Shown here piece by piece: positions 8,298 through 17,920 of a stretch of DNA of 64,000 nt; position 1 is the first letter of the stretch, and every line of letters starts with the position of its first letter. A program made the translations under genes and the position numbers. Origin of the DNA: Paraburkholderia adhaesiva (lineage in GTDB: Bacteria; Pseudomonadota; Gammaproteobacteria; Burkholderiales; Burkholderiaceae). Under the pieces are notes generated by a model. That model had not been told where the DNA came from. It saw only the letters and a list, made by a program, of their open reading frames with translations, and ran no database searches. The stretch is from the NCBI RefSeq assembly GCF_021390575.1, contig NZ_JAJEJQ010000003.1:426001-490000 (forward strand), given 5' to 3'.

Positions 8298-10325
8298 ATG
8301 AAAAACACCGCCCCCCATTCTTCCTCCGCGCGCTCAGCAACGCTCCTCACTCGCGGCATCGACCTGCTGGACGCCGGCAAACTCGCCCTCGCCGAAACGA
8401 TGTTTCGCGAACTGCTGGCACAAGACCCCACTCATCCCGACGCGCTCCATCAACTCGGCGTGACGCTCTCGCGGCAGTCGCGCTACGAGCAAGCGGAGCA
8501 GGCGATCCGCTCGGCGCTCGCGATCCGCGAGACGGGTCCGTACTGGCGCGATCTCGGCTGGGCGCTGCTCTGGCAGGGCCGCGACGCGGACGCGATCGCA
8601 GCGTATCGCAGCGCCATCGGCGCGGGCTTGCGCGACGCGCGCATGTTCAACAATCTCGGCAACCTGCTCAAAAAGTCCAACGCACAAGCACAGGCCGAGG
8701 CGTGTTACCGCGAAGCCATTGCCGCCGATCCGGCCTACGCGCTCGCCTATGGCAATCTCGCGATGCTGCAGCAGGACGCGGGACGCGTCGATGAGGCCGA
8801 AGCGAGCCTGCGCCAGGCGCTCACGATCAATTCCACGTCGGCGCACCTGTGGCAGTGCTACGGTGGCCTGCTGGAGCGTCTGAACCGCCTCGACGAGGCC
8901 GACGAAGCCTATTGCCGCGGCGGACGATGGGAGTCGGCGCAGTACGTGCGGCGGCGGGAAGCGCACTGGCATCAACTCCCGCAGATCGACGAGGCGGCGC
9001 TGGCGATGGTCGCGTCCGGCGAGGCCGAAAATCTGACGCCGTGGGGCCTCCTCGGCATTCCGTCGCTAACGCCTGCGCTGCATCGCGACGCCGGGCGGCG
9101 CTTCGCAGGCAGCCGCTGGCGCGGCGAACTCGCAGCGGTGCCGCTCGTTTCGCGTGGTGCGGGCCTTGCTGCGGCACTCGCAGCGTTTGCACAGGGCGGC
9201 CGCTTGCGCATCGGCTACCTGTCGTCGGATTTTCACGACCACGCGACGATGCGTCTCGTCGCCGGCGTGCTCGAACTGCACGATCCGGCGTGTTTCGACG
9301 TCCATCTGTATTCGTGGAGCCCCAGCGCCGGCGATGCGTGGGGCGCGCGACTCGCGACCCTGCCAGCGACGCTGCACGACATTCGCGCGATGAGCGACGA
9401 GCAGGCCGCAGCGCAGATCGCGCATGACGGCGTGCATGTACTCGTCGACCTGAAGGGCTACACGACCGATACGCGGCTGGGCATCACGGCGCTGCGGCCC
9501 GCGCCGGTGATCGTGAGCTGGCTTGGCTACCCAGGCTCGCTTGGCCACGCGCGGCTCGCGGACTACTTGATCGGCGACGCGGTGGTGACGCCGCCCGAAA
9601 CGGCTGGACACTACAGCGAGACGCTCGCGCTGATGCCGCATTGCTATCAGCCGAACGATCACCGGCGCCTCGTGCCACAGGCGCCGTCGCGCGCCGAGGC
9701 CGGGTTGCCCGCGAACGGTGTGGTGTTCTGCAGTTTCAACCAGACGTTCAAGCTCGGCGCGCAGATGATGGCGATCTGGTGCTGGCTGCTTGCAGCAGTG
9801 CCGGGCAGCGTGCTGTGGCTGCTCGCGCCGGGCTCGGAGCGCGCCGAGTCGAACCTGCGGGCGTTCGTTCAGGCACAGAATGTCGATCCATCGCGAGTGA
9901 TTTTCGCGCCGCGCGTGAAGCAGGATGCGCACCTCGCGCGCCTGCAACTGGCCGATTGCGCGCTCGACACGCTGCCTGTGGGCTCGCATACCACTGGCAG
10001 CGACGCGCTTTGGGCGGGGGTGCCGATGGTGACCGTCGCGGGCGATCTGTTCGCCGGACGCGTGGGCGCGAGCCTTTTGCACACGGTCGGGCTTCAGGCG
10101 CTCGTCGCGCGCGATCTCGACGCGTACTTCCAGCTTGCGCTTGCGATCGCAACCGATCCGGGCTGGCGCACCGAATTACGTGAGCACCTCGCGAGGGCGC
10201 GTTACGAGTCGCCGCTCTTCGACGCTCAACAGTTCACGCGTGATCTCGAACGGCTCTACGTGGCGATCGTGGAGCGCGAAGCGCGCGGCGAAGGCGCGAG
10301 CCGCGAACCGGTGGCAGTGCCGTAA
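8298..10325 (+). CDS. TPR protein with O-GlcNAc-transferase-like (SPINDLY/GT41) catalytic domain
   Basis: A 675-residue soluble protein. Residues about 10-230 are tandem TPR repeats (for example YREAIAADPAYALAYGNLAML). About 300-660 are a GT41 domain with SDFHDHATMRL, WLGYPGSLG, FCSFNQTFKL and DTLPVGSHTTGSDALWAGVP, the nucleotide-sugar-binding signature of the OGT/SPY family. It probably glycosylates proteins (adhesins or flagellin are known targets of bacterial relatives), but no target gene is adjacent. The ATG at 8298 begins the first sensible TPR region; the open frame to 8106 is Arg-rich noise. It ends 18 bp before the convergent IclR gene. Confidence 0.85.
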   Translation: MKNTAPHSSSARSATLLTRGIDLLDAGKLALAETMFRELLAQDPTHPDALHQLGVTLSRQSRYEQAEQAIRSALAIRETGPYWRDLGWALLWQGRDADAIAAYRSAIGAGLRDARMFNNLGNLLKKSNAQAQAEACYREAIAADPAYALAYGNLAMLQQDAGRVDEAEASLRQALTINSTSAHLWQCYGGLLERLNRLDEADEAYCRGGRWESAQYVRRREAHWHQLPQIDEAALAMVASGEAENLTPWGLLGIPSLTPALHRDAGRRFAGSRWRGELAAVPLVSRGAGLAAALAAFAQGGRLRIGYLSSDFHDHATMRLVAGVLELHDPACFDVHLYSWSPSAGDAWGARLATLPATLHDIRAMSDEQAAAQIAHDGVHVLVDLKGYTTDTRLGITALRPAPVIVSWLGYPGSLGHARLADYLIGDAVVTPPETAGHYSETLALMPHCYQPNDHRRLVPQAPSRAEAGLPANGVVFCSFNQTFKLGAQMMAIWCWLLAAVPGSVLWLLAPGSERAESNLRAFVQAQNVDPSRVIFAPRVKQDAHLARLQLADCALDTLPVGSHTTGSDALWAGVPMVTVAGDLFAGRVGASLLHTVGLQALVARDLDAYFQLALAIATDPGWRTELREHLARARYESPLFDAQQFTRDLERLYVAIVEREARGEGASREPVAVP

Positions 10326-10343
10326 CCGAAGCGCACGCCTGCG

Positions 10344-11153
10344 TCAGCTTTCCTCGTCCCGGAACATCGACAACGCCTGCCCGATATCACCGAGCATCCG
10401 GGTCGCCTCATCGAGCGATGGGGCCACATATTCGTCGATCCGCTTCAGGAACGGGCACGTGAGTGCCGCGATGGCTTGCCCCGATGGTCCGAGCACCGGA
10501 AAGGTAACGTCCGTCACGCCGAAGATCTGCTGGCTGTCCTTGCGTGAGAAACCCACCTCGCGCACTTGCGCGCACGCCGCCTCCAGCGCCGCGTGGTCGA
10601 TCGTCACTTCGCCCTTCACCTGCGTATGCTCCGCGAGCATGTGCGCTCGCTGCTCCGGCGTCTGGTAAGCGAGGATCGTGCGTCCTGAGCTCGTATCGAC
10701 GAGCCCCACGCGCGAGCCGAGCCGCACCGCGATCCCCCATGTGCCAGGACCGTCCACCTGCGCGATCACGAGCAGGTTGCCGCGGTCGTACACGGCCAGA
10801 TGGCAGGACTGCTCGGCTTCGTCGGCGAAGTGCCGCATCAGCGGCAGCGCTTGCGCGATCAGGCGATCGAGCGGCGGATGCCGATGCGCGAGCGCGAAGA
10901 GCTTCAGGCTCAGCATGTAGCGGTCGCCTTCCTCCGAGCGCATCACGTACTGCCGCGCAACGAGCCGCTCCAGCATCCGGTAGATCTCGCTCGCGTTGCG
11001 GCCCAGCGCCTTCGTGATCTCCGCACGCGTGAGGCCGCCGCGCTGCTCGGCCAGCAGTTCGAGGATGTCGAGCCCCTTGTCCAGCGCGGGCGCGCGGTAG
11101 CGGTCGGCGTCGTCTTTCTCGTCCGGCTCCTGGTTTTTCGGTTGGGCTTCCAT
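10344..11153 (-). CDS. IclR-family transcriptional regulator of the sugar-catabolic island
   Basis: A 269-residue protein with an N-terminal winged helix-turn-helix (about 22-85, ALDKGLDILELL...GLTRAEITKALG) and a C-terminal IclR effector-binding domain (about 95-260, VDTSSGRTILAY and FGVTDVTFPVLG). The start MEAQ is preceded by GGGGAGAG; an ATG eight codons further upstream is poorer. It is divergent from the ABC-transporter operon, with a shared 274-bp intergenic region holding palindromes, so it probably represses that operon until sugar or a sugar acid binds. Confidence 0.9.
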   Translation of the reverse strand: MEAQPKNQEPDEKDDADRYRAPALDKGLDILELLAEQRGGLTRAEITKALGRNASEIYRMLERLVARQYVMRSEEGDRYMLSLKLFALAHRHPPLDRLIAQALPLMRHFADEAEQSCHLAVYDRGNLLVIAQVDGPGTWGIAVRLGSRVGLVDTSSGRTILAYQTPEQRAHMLAEHTQVKGEVTIDHAALEAACAQVREVGFSRKDSQQIFGVTDVTFPVLGPSGQAIAALTCPFLKRIDEYVAPSLDEATRMLGDIGQALSMFRDEES

Positions 11154-11254
11154 CTGATCTCTCCCCGTCGTTGTCATTCCATTATCCGGGCGCTCGCGCC
11201 TCGCGCGGGCGTAGCCCCAGGGAAATCACCGGTCTTTGCTGCGGTGCACATTCC

Positions 11255-11299
11255 TTGACCTTCTTTCATTCGTATATGAATAATACGTTCACTGGTGAA
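11255..11299 (+). promoter_or_regulatory. Promoter and palindromic operators of the sugar operon
   Basis: TTGACC (11255-11260) and AATAAT (11279-11284) form a sigma-70 promoter with an 18-bp spacer. Two inverted repeats overlap it: ATTCGTATATGAAT (11268-11281, over the spacer and -10) and TTCACTGGTGAA (11288-11299, around the expected start point). This position suits repression by the divergently encoded IclR protein. Inference from position and symmetry. Confidence 0.5.
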
Positions 11300-11427
11300 T
11301 TTCAAAACACCGGAGTCGTCTGGAATGTGAAGGGGGCAGTCGCAGCGGTGCGCTGGCGGTCCGGTCGTTCCACGCGGACGCGGCGCTCAACATCGATGGT
11401 TCACAACTACAGAATCAGGAGACAGAC

Positions 11428-12528
11428 ATGGCGTTCGCATTCGCATCCGGGCCCGGGACGGCCCGCCGTATTACTGAATCGGCGGCCTGTGCCGTCGGCC
11501 TGGTCCGCGCACGGACGAGCGCTGCCGCGAAGGCGCTGAGCGTCGCGGCGGCCTGCACGGCGGCGCTTGCCGCCACCGGCCCCGCTCACGCGGCGGACAT
11601 TGGCAAGGTCGGCCTCGGCCTGCCGCTGCTCACTTCGCCCTTCTGGCAGTCGTACGACAACTACCTGACGGTCTACGCGAAGCAGATGGGCCTCGACGTC
11701 CTCGCGCCCGTCAACTCGAACAACGACCCTGCGCAGCAGATCACCGACATGAACAACATGGTGAATCTGAACGCGAAGGGCATCGTGGTCGGCCCGATCG
11801 ATTCGGCGGCGATCAGCCGTGCGCTCGACAGCGCTGCGCAGAAGGACGTGAAGGTGGTCGCGGTGGATGTCGCGCCGACCCAGGGCAAGGTGGCGATGGT
11901 GGTGCGCGCCGACAACCACGCGTACGGCGAAAAGGCCTGCCAGTACATCGGCGAGCACGTGAAGTCGGGCAAGGTCGTGCAGATCATGGGCGACCTCGCT
12001 TCCGTGAACGGGCGCGACCGTTCCGAGGCGTTTCGCGCGTGCCTGAAGCACTATCCGAACCTCTCGTTGCTGGAGATCCCGGCAGCCTGGAAGGGCGACG
12101 TGGCCGCGAGCGCGCTGGACAGCCTGCTCACCGCGAATGCCGACGTGAAGGCCATCTACATGCAGGCGGGCGGCGTGTATCTCTCGCCGACGCTGCAAAC
12201 GCTGCGCCGCAAGCAGTTGCTCTTCCCGGCGGGCGATCCGAAGCACGTCGTGATTGTGTCGAACGATGGAATTCCTCAGGAGTTCGATGCAATCCGCAAG
12301 GGTGAGATCGACGCGACCGTCTCGCAGCCCGCCGATCTCTACGCGAAATATGGCCTCTACTACATCAAGGCCGCGCTGGAGGGCAAGACGTTCAAGCCGG
12401 GGAAAACCGACCACGACAGCACGATCGTGCAATTGCAGCCCGGGATTCTCGAAGACCAGTTGCCCGCACCGCTCGTGACGAAGGCGAACGTCGACGACAA
12501 GAACCTGTGGGGCAATACGGTTAAATGA
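11428..12528 (+). CDS. Sugar ABC transporter, periplasmic substrate-binding protein
   Basis: A 366-residue secreted protein. It has an unusually long (about 55-residue) N-terminal signal region with the cut after GPAHA, then a periplasmic-binding-protein type 1 (RbsB-like) domain: LPLLTSPFWQSYDNYL, NAKGIVVGPIDSAAI and VIVSNDGIPQEFDAIRKGEI. It should capture the sugar and deliver it to the permease encoded downstream. ATG follows AGGAGA. It is the first gene of the operon and overlaps the ATPase gene by four bases (ATGA). The pathway genes suggest L-fucose or a similar sugar as ligand. Confidence 0.9.
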   Translation: MAFAFASGPGTARRITESAACAVGLVRARTSAAAKALSVAAACTAALAATGPAHAADIGKVGLGLPLLTSPFWQSYDNYLTVYAKQMGLDVLAPVNSNNDPAQQITDMNNMVNLNAKGIVVGPIDSAAISRALDSAAQKDVKVVAVDVAPTQGKVAMVVRADNHAYGEKACQYIGEHVKSGKVVQIMGDLASVNGRDRSEAFRACLKHYPNLSLLEIPAAWKGDVAASALDSLLTANADVKAIYMQAGGVYLSPTLQTLRRKQLLFPAGDPKHVVIVSNDGIPQEFDAIRKGEIDATVSQPADLYAKYGLYYIKAALEGKTFKPGKTDHDSTIVQLQPGILEDQLPAPLVTKANVDDKNLWGNTVK

Positions 12529-14126
12529 GCGGTCAAATGAGCGATCGGATCGTTCGGACGGGTGCCTTGCCGCCGCAGGGCGGCAGGGCACCTGAGGCCG
12601 CGCAAGTTTCACCACCGGCGGCGCTGCCGCCGGTGGTCGAAGCAAGCGGCGTGACAAAGCGCTTCGGCTCCTACGCGGCGCTCAACGACGTGAGCTTGCG
12701 CGTGATGGCGGGTGAGTCGCATGCGCTGGTGGGCCGCAATGGCGCGGGCAAGTCGACGCTCGTTTCGATCCTCACCGGGCTGCGCAAGCCCGACGAGGGC
12801 GTCGTGCAGTTCAACGGTCAAAGCGCGCCGCCGATCGCGAACCGCGACGCGTGGCGTGAACGCGTCGCGTGCGTGTATCAGCATTCGACGATCATTCGCG
12901 ATCTCACGGTCGCAGAGAATCTGTTCATCAACCGTCAGCCGGTGAAACGCGGCGTGATCGACTGGCCCGCGATGCGACGTGACGCGCGCGCGCTGCTCGA
13001 CCACTGGCGCATCGACGTGCGCGAAGACGCGCGTGCAGGCGACCTCACGGTGGAGGCGCGTCAGCTGGTCGAAATTGCACGCGCGCTGTCGTATGGCGCG
13101 CGCTTCATCATCCTCGACGAACCCACCGCGCAGCTCGACGGCGAAGAAATCCGGCGACTCTTCCAGCGCATCGACGATCTGCAGCGCGACGGCGTGACGT
13201 TCCTCTTCATCTCGCATCACCTGCAGGAGGTGTACGAGATCTGCCAGACGGTGACGGTGCTGCGCGACGCGCGTCACATCGTCAGCGCGCCGGTGGGCGA
13301 ACTGCCGCGCGAGCGCTTGATCGAGGCGATGACGGGCGAACGTGGCGGACTCCATGTCGCCGACGCGGCTGCGCGTGCGCCGCTGCCCGCCGACGCGCGC
13401 GTCGCACTGGACGTAAGCGGCCTTTGCGGGCGCGACTATGACGACGTGTCGTTCACGCTGAAGCGAGGGGAGATCGTCGGCCTCACGGGCGCGACGAGCA
13501 GCGGGCGCACGAGCGTGGGCGAAGCGATTGCGGGGCTCAACGCGCAGCGCACGGGCGAGATCCGCGTGAACGGTGTGCCGCTCAAGCCGGGCGATGTCAG
13601 CGCCGCGCTCGCGAGTGGCGTGGGCTGCGTGCCGAAGGACCGCCATCATGAAGGGCTCGTGCTCACGCAGTCGGTGGCGGAGAACGGGACGATGACGATC
13701 GCGGGCCTGCTCGGCCGTTTGGGCATCGCGCCGCCTGCGAAGAAAAACGCCCTCGGCCGCCGCATGATCGAGTCGCTTGGCATTGTCGCGCAGGGGCCGG
13801 AGCATGTCGTGTCCGGGCTCTCGGGCGGCAATCAGCAGAAAGTGGTGATGGCGCGCGCGCTCGCGAGCGATCCGGACGTGCTCGTGCTGATCGACCCCAC
13901 CGCGGGCGTGGACGTGAAATCGAAGGAAGCGCTGCTTTCGGTCGTCGATCGCGTGCGCGACGAAGGCAAGGCGGTACTGGTGGTGTCGAGCGAACTCGAC
14001 GACCTGCGCACCTGCGACCGCGTGCTCGTGATGTTCCGCGGCGGCATTGTCGCGGAATACAAGGCGGGTTGGCAGGACTACGAACTGATCGCATCGGTGG
14101 AAGGAGTCAGTCTCCATGAAGAATAG
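12525..14126 (+). CDS. Sugar ABC transporter, duplicated ATP-binding subunit (RbsA/AraG/MglA type)
   Basis: A 533-residue protein with two nucleotide-binding domains. The first (about 38-275) has Walker A GRNGAGKST (70-78) and Walker B FIILDEPTA. The second (about 285-525) has a degenerate Walker A, GATSSGRTS, but an intact signature LSGGNQQK. One weakened P-loop is normal for this carbohydrate-uptake (CUT2) class. The N-terminal ~35 residues are a Pro/Ala-rich extension. It starts inside the binding-protein stop codon and overlaps the permease gene by 11 bases, so it is translationally coupled. Confidence 0.93.
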   Translation: MSGQMSDRIVRTGALPPQGGRAPEAAQVSPPAALPPVVEASGVTKRFGSYAALNDVSLRVMAGESHALVGRNGAGKSTLVSILTGLRKPDEGVVQFNGQSAPPIANRDAWRERVACVYQHSTIIRDLTVAENLFINRQPVKRGVIDWPAMRRDARALLDHWRIDVREDARAGDLTVEARQLVEIARALSYGARFIILDEPTAQLDGEEIRRLFQRIDDLQRDGVTFLFISHHLQEVYEICQTVTVLRDARHIVSAPVGELPRERLIEAMTGERGGLHVADAAARAPLPADARVALDVSGLCGRDYDDVSFTLKRGEIVGLTGATSSGRTSVGEAIAGLNAQRTGEIRVNGVPLKPGDVSAALASGVGCVPKDRHHEGLVLTQSVAENGTMTIAGLLGRLGIAPPAKKNALGRRMIESLGIVAQGPEHVVSGLSGGNQQKVVMARALASDPDVLVLIDPTAGVDVKSKEALLSVVDRVRDEGKAVLVVSSELDDLRTCDRVLVMFRGGIVAEYKAGWQDYELIASVEGVSLHEE

Positions 14127-15156
14127 TGTCTCGACGTCCGCGTTCGCGGCCGCACGGGCCGACGCAACGGCCGCCCGCCACGGCGCGCGGCCGCGCATCG
14201 AACTGGCGAAACTGCGCGACTTCGCGCTCTTGCCCGCGTTGCTCCTGCTGATCGTGATCGGCGGATTCGTGAGCCCGAGCTTTCTCACGAAGGCGAATCT
14301 CATCAGCGTGCTCGGCGCTTCGGCGGCGCTCGCGCTCGTCGTGCTCGCCGAATCGCTCATCGTGCTGACCGGCAAATTCGATCTTTCGCTCGAATCGACG
14401 GTCGGCATCGCGCCAGCGTTCGGCGCGATGCTCGTAATGCCGGCCGCGTCCGCGGGCTTCGGGCTTCAGTGGCCCGCATTCGCGGGGCTCGCTGCGATCC
14501 TCGTCGTGGGTGCGCTGATCGGCTTCGTCAACGGCTTTCTCGTCGTACGTTTGCGCCTGAACGCCTTCATCGTCACGCTCGCCATGCTGATCGTGCTGCG
14601 CGGCATGCTCGTTGGCGTGACCAAGGGTGGCACGCTCTTCGACATGCCGCCGTCGTTCTTCGCGCTCGCCACGACGCTCGTGCTGGGCCTGCCGCTTTCG
14701 GTGTGGCTCGCCGCTGCAGCATTTGCGATTGCCGCGTTCATGCTGCGCTATCACCGCGTGGGCCGCGCGCTCTACGCGATCGGCGGCAACCCCGACGCCG
14801 CGCGCGCCGCCGGCATCCGCGTCGAGCGCATCACGTGGGGCGTGTTCGTGCTCGGCAGCGTGCTCGCGGCACTCGGCGGCCTCATCGTCACGGGCTACGT
14901 GGGCGCGATCAATGCCAACCAGGGCAACGGCATGATCTTCACGGTGTTCGCGGCGGCGGTGATCGGCGGCATTTCGCTCGACGGCGGCAAGGGCACGATG
15001 CTCGGCGCACTTTCGGGCGTATTGTTGCTCGGTGTGGTTCAGAATCTGCTCACGCTCGCCCAGGTGCCGTCGTTCTGGATTCAGGCGATCTACGGCGCGA
15101 TCATCCTCGGCTCGCTGATGGTGGCGCGGCTTGCGGGCGGCGACGCACAAAACTGA
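14116..15156 (+). CDS. Sugar ABC transporter, permease subunit (RbsC type)
   Basis: A 346-residue inner-membrane protein with about nine to ten hydrophobic segments from residue 38 onward and the BPD_transp_2 signatures GKFDLSLESTVG, RLNAFIVTLAMLIVLRG and AIGGNPDAARAAGI. It forms the channel for the sugar with the double ATPase encoded just upstream. The start ATG follows GGAAGGAG and lies inside the ATPase gene. A 21-bp gap leads to the small dehydratase gene. Confidence 0.92.
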   Translation: MKNSVSTSAFAAARADATAARHGARPRIELAKLRDFALLPALLLLIVIGGFVSPSFLTKANLISVLGASAALALVVLAESLIVLTGKFDLSLESTVGIAPAFGAMLVMPAASAGFGLQWPAFAGLAAILVVGALIGFVNGFLVVRLRLNAFIVTLAMLIVLRGMLVGVTKGGTLFDMPPSFFALATTLVLGLPLSVWLAAAAFAIAAFMLRYHRVGRALYAIGGNPDAARAAGIRVERITWGVFVLGSVLAALGGLIVTGYVGAINANQGNGMIFTVFAAAVIGGISLDGGKGTMLGALSGVLLLGVVQNLLTLAQVPSFWIQAIYGAIILGSLMVARLAGGDAQN

Positions 15157-15177
15157 CGGCCAACGCGGAGAACGACC

Positions 15178-15501
15178 TTGAGCGGCACACTGCATACGGA
15201 CCCTCGTCTCATTCTGCTGACCCCCGACGACAACTGCCTCATTGCTGCGGCGCGGCTTGCTGCGGGCGAAACGGTCCTCATCGAGGGCGAACGCGTGACG
15301 CTCCCGAAGACGATCGAACTCGGGCACAAGGTCGCGCGGCGCGCGCTCGCGAAAGACGAGAAGGTGCTGCGCTACGGCGCGCGCATCGGCCACGTGACCG
15401 CGCCTGTTGCGCGCGGAGAGCATTTGCACACGCACAACCTGGAAAGCGACTACCTGCCTACCTACACGCACGACGCGGGCCACGAGTTCGTGCATCACTG
15501 A
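15178..15501 (+). CDS. UxaA-type sugar-acid dehydratase, small (SAF-domain) subunit
   Basis: A 107-residue protein matching the N-terminal SAF domain of altronate/galactarate dehydratases (DDNCLIAAARLAAGE, ELGHKVARRALAKDEKVLRYG and the C-terminal HTHNLESDY). In UxaA this domain is fused to the catalytic part; here it is a separate gene followed at 21 bp by the large subunit. It probably stabilises the active site of that partner. TTG start with GGAG about 8 bp upstream. Confidence 0.85.
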   Translation: MSGTLHTDPRLILLTPDDNCLIAAARLAAGETVLIEGERVTLPKTIELGHKVARRALAKDEKVLRYGARIGHVTAPVARGEHLHTHNLESDYLPTYTHDAGHEFVHH

Positions 15502-15522
15502 AATCACTTCGATCACTTCGCC

Positions 15523-16821
15523 ATGACCGACACCTCTGTCACTCCGCCTCTCGAAGGCTGGCTGCGCAGCGACGGCCGTAAGGGCATCCGCAACGTCGTC
15601 GCGGTGGCTTACCTCGTTGAATGCGCGCATCACGTCGCGCGCGAGATCGTGGCGCAGTTCCGCGCGCCATTCGATGCGTTCGACGATGCCGATGCGTCAC
15701 TCGATCCGCACGATCCACCCGTGCATCTGATCGGCTTTCCCGGCTGCTTTCCCAACAGCTACGCCGAGAAAATGATGGAGCGGCTCGCCACGCATCCGAA
15801 CGTGGGCGCGGTGCTGTTCGTGTCGCTCGGCTGCGAGAGCATGAACAAGCACTTCCTCGTGGACCGGGTGCGTGCGAGCGGCAGACCAGTAGAAGTACTG
15901 ACGATTCAGGAAAAAGGCGGAACGCGCAGTACGATCCAGTACGGCGTGGACTGGGTGCGCAGTGCGCGTCGGCAGCTCGAAGCGCAGGCGAAGGTGCCGA
16001 TGCGACTGGATGAACTCGTGGTTGGCACGATCTGCGGCGGCTCGGATGGCACGAGCGGCATCACGGCGAATCCGGCCGTGGGCCGCGCGTTCGATCAGCT
16101 GATTGCGGAGGGCGCGACCTGCATCTTCGAGGAAACCGGCGAACTCGTGGGCTGCGAGTACCACATGCAAAGCCGCGCGGCGCGGCCCGAACTGGGTGAC
16201 GCCATCGTCGCGTGCGTGGCGAAGGCCGCGCGCTATTACTCGATTCTCGGGCACGGCTCGTTCGCGGTGGGCAACGCGGATGGCGGCCTCACCACGCAGG
16301 AGGAGAAGTCGCTCGGTGCCTATGCGAAGAGCGGCGCGTCGCCGATCGTGGGCATCGTGAAACCGGGCGATGTGCCAGCCACCGGCGGTCTCTATCTGCT
16401 CGACGTGGTGCCCGACGGCGAACCGCGCTTCGGATTTCCGAACATCAGCGACAACGCCGAGATCGCCGAGCTGATCGCGTGCGGTGCGCACGTCATCCTC
16501 TTCACGACCGGGCGTGGATCGGTGGTCGGTTCGGCGCTTTCGCCGGTCATCAAGGTCTGTGCGAATCCGCTCACGTACCGCAATCTTGCGGGCGACATGG
16601 ACATCGACGCGGGCCGGATTCTGGAAGGCCGCGCCACGCTCGACGATGTTGGCCGCGAAGTGTTCGACGCCACGCTCGCGGTGGCGACGGGCTCGCGTTC
16701 GAAATCGGAGGCGCTCGGGCATCAGGAGTTCATCCTCACGTACAAGACCTTCGAGCCGGTCGGTCCGGCTTGCCTGCCCGCGAGCGCTCGCGCTCCGGTC
16801 ATCAAGATCGACCCGCATTGA
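15523..16821 (+). CDS. UxaA-family sugar-acid dehydratase, large (catalytic) subunit
   Basis: A 432-residue protein homologous to the C-terminal part of altronate dehydratase: SDGRKGIRNVVAVAYLVE, IGFPGCFPN, SLGCESMN, ICGGSDGTSGITANP and TTGRGSVVG. The cysteines in these motifs are candidate ligands for the family's iron centre. Operon context makes it the dehydratase that turns an aldonate (L-fuconate or a stereo-equivalent) into the 2-keto-3-deoxy acid, a step usually done by an enolase-superfamily enzyme. The ATG has no strong ribosome site, so coupling to the small-subunit gene is likely. Confidence 0.85.
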   Translation: MTDTSVTPPLEGWLRSDGRKGIRNVVAVAYLVECAHHVAREIVAQFRAPFDAFDDADASLDPHDPPVHLIGFPGCFPNSYAEKMMERLATHPNVGAVLFVSLGCESMNKHFLVDRVRASGRPVEVLTIQEKGGTRSTIQYGVDWVRSARRQLEAQAKVPMRLDELVVGTICGGSDGTSGITANPAVGRAFDQLIAEGATCIFEETGELVGCEYHMQSRAARPELGDAIVACVAKAARYYSILGHGSFAVGNADGGLTTQEEKSLGAYAKSGASPIVGIVKPGDVPATGGLYLLDVVPDGEPRFGFPNISDNAEIAELIACGAHVILFTTGRGSVVGSALSPVIKVCANPLTYRNLAGDMDIDAGRILEGRATLDDVGREVFDATLAVATGSRSKSEALGHQEFILTYKTFEPVGPACLPASARAPVIKIDPH

Positions 16822-16878
16822 CGCGCGCCGCACATGGCGTAATCTGTTGTCGCCAACGTTCATCGGGAGACTTCTCGC

Positions 16879-17919
16879 ATGGCGAACGAGCTCTATCCGC
16901 AGGTGGCGCAAAGGCGCCGCATCGGGCGCACGGCGCTCGACGTGACCGCACTGGGCCTCGGTACGGCGCCGCTCGGCGGCCTGTATCGCGACCTTTCCGA
17001 AGAAGATGCGCAAGCGACGGTCGATGCCGCGCTGCAAGCGGGCATACGCTTCTTCGATACTGCGCCGCACTATGGCCATACGAAAGCGGAGCATCGGCTC
17101 GGCGCGGCGCTCAGGCGTCATCCGCGCAGCGAGTACGCGATTTCCACGAAGGTGGGCCGCCGGTTCGTGCCGCGCACGCATCCCTACGATGGCAGCGAAG
17201 GCTGGGATCGCCCGCTGCCGTTCGAGGCCATCTACGACTACACCTATGGCAGCATCCTGCGTTCGTTCGAGGACAGCCAGCAGCGGCTTGGCATCGTCGA
17301 TATCGACATCGTGCTCATCCACGACATTGGCCGGTACACGCATGGCGAGCGTAACGAGCATTACTGGCGGCAGTTGACCGAAGGCGGCGGTTTTCGCGCG
17401 CTCGACGAATTGCGCGCGTCGGGCGTCGTGAAGGCCGTGGGCCTCGGCGTGAACGAGCGCGAGGTGATACTCGAACTCATGCGCGAATTCGACATCGACT
17501 GTGCGCTGCTCGCGGGTCGCTATACCCTGCTCGAACAGGCGCCGCTCGACGATCTGCTGCCCGAGTGCGTGGCGCGCAACGTGAGCATCCTGCTCGGCGG
17601 CGCGTTCAATTCGGGCATTCTCGCGCACGGGTTGAGCGGCGATCGCAAGTTCAACTACGGCGATGCGCCGCCCGAGATACTCGAACGTGTTGCCCGGCTC
17701 GATGACGTGTGCCGGTCGTTTGGCGTGCCGCTCGCGGCTGCTGCGTTGCAGTTTCCGTATGCGCATCCCGCAATAGCAACGGTGCTCAACGGCGCGCGCA
17801 GCGCGGCCGAAGTGCGCGAGAACGCGGCAGCGTTTGAAGTGGCCATTCCCGCCGGTCTGTGGGTCGCACTGCGCGACCAGGGCCTCATCGATTCGCGTGC
17901 GCCACTGCCCTCGTATTGA
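16879..17919 (+). CDS. Aldo/keto reductase, probable L-fucose (D-threo-aldose) 1-dehydrogenase
   Basis: A 346-residue (beta/alpha)8 NAD(P)-dependent oxidoreductase. Family motifs: IRFFDTAPHYGHTKAEHRLG (catalytic Asp and Tyr), ISTKVGR (Lys) and DIVLIHDIGR (His). This subgroup oxidises aldoses such as L-fucose at C1 to the lactone; the neighbouring lactonase and dehydratase support that direction. ATG follows GGGAGA. One base separates its stop codon from the lactonase start, indicating tight coupling. Substrate is inferred from context. Confidence 0.82.
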   Translation: MANELYPQVAQRRRIGRTALDVTALGLGTAPLGGLYRDLSEEDAQATVDAALQAGIRFFDTAPHYGHTKAEHRLGAALRRHPRSEYAISTKVGRRFVPRTHPYDGSEGWDRPLPFEAIYDYTYGSILRSFEDSQQRLGIVDIDIVLIHDIGRYTHGERNEHYWRQLTEGGGFRALDELRASGVVKAVGLGVNEREVILELMREFDIDCALLAGRYTLLEQAPLDDLLPECVARNVSILLGGAFNSGILAHGLSGDRKFNYGDAPPEILERVARLDDVCRSFGVPLAAAALQFPYAHPAIATVLNGARSAAEVRENAAAFEVAIPAGLWVALRDQGLIDSRAPLPSY

Positions 17920-17920
17920 T

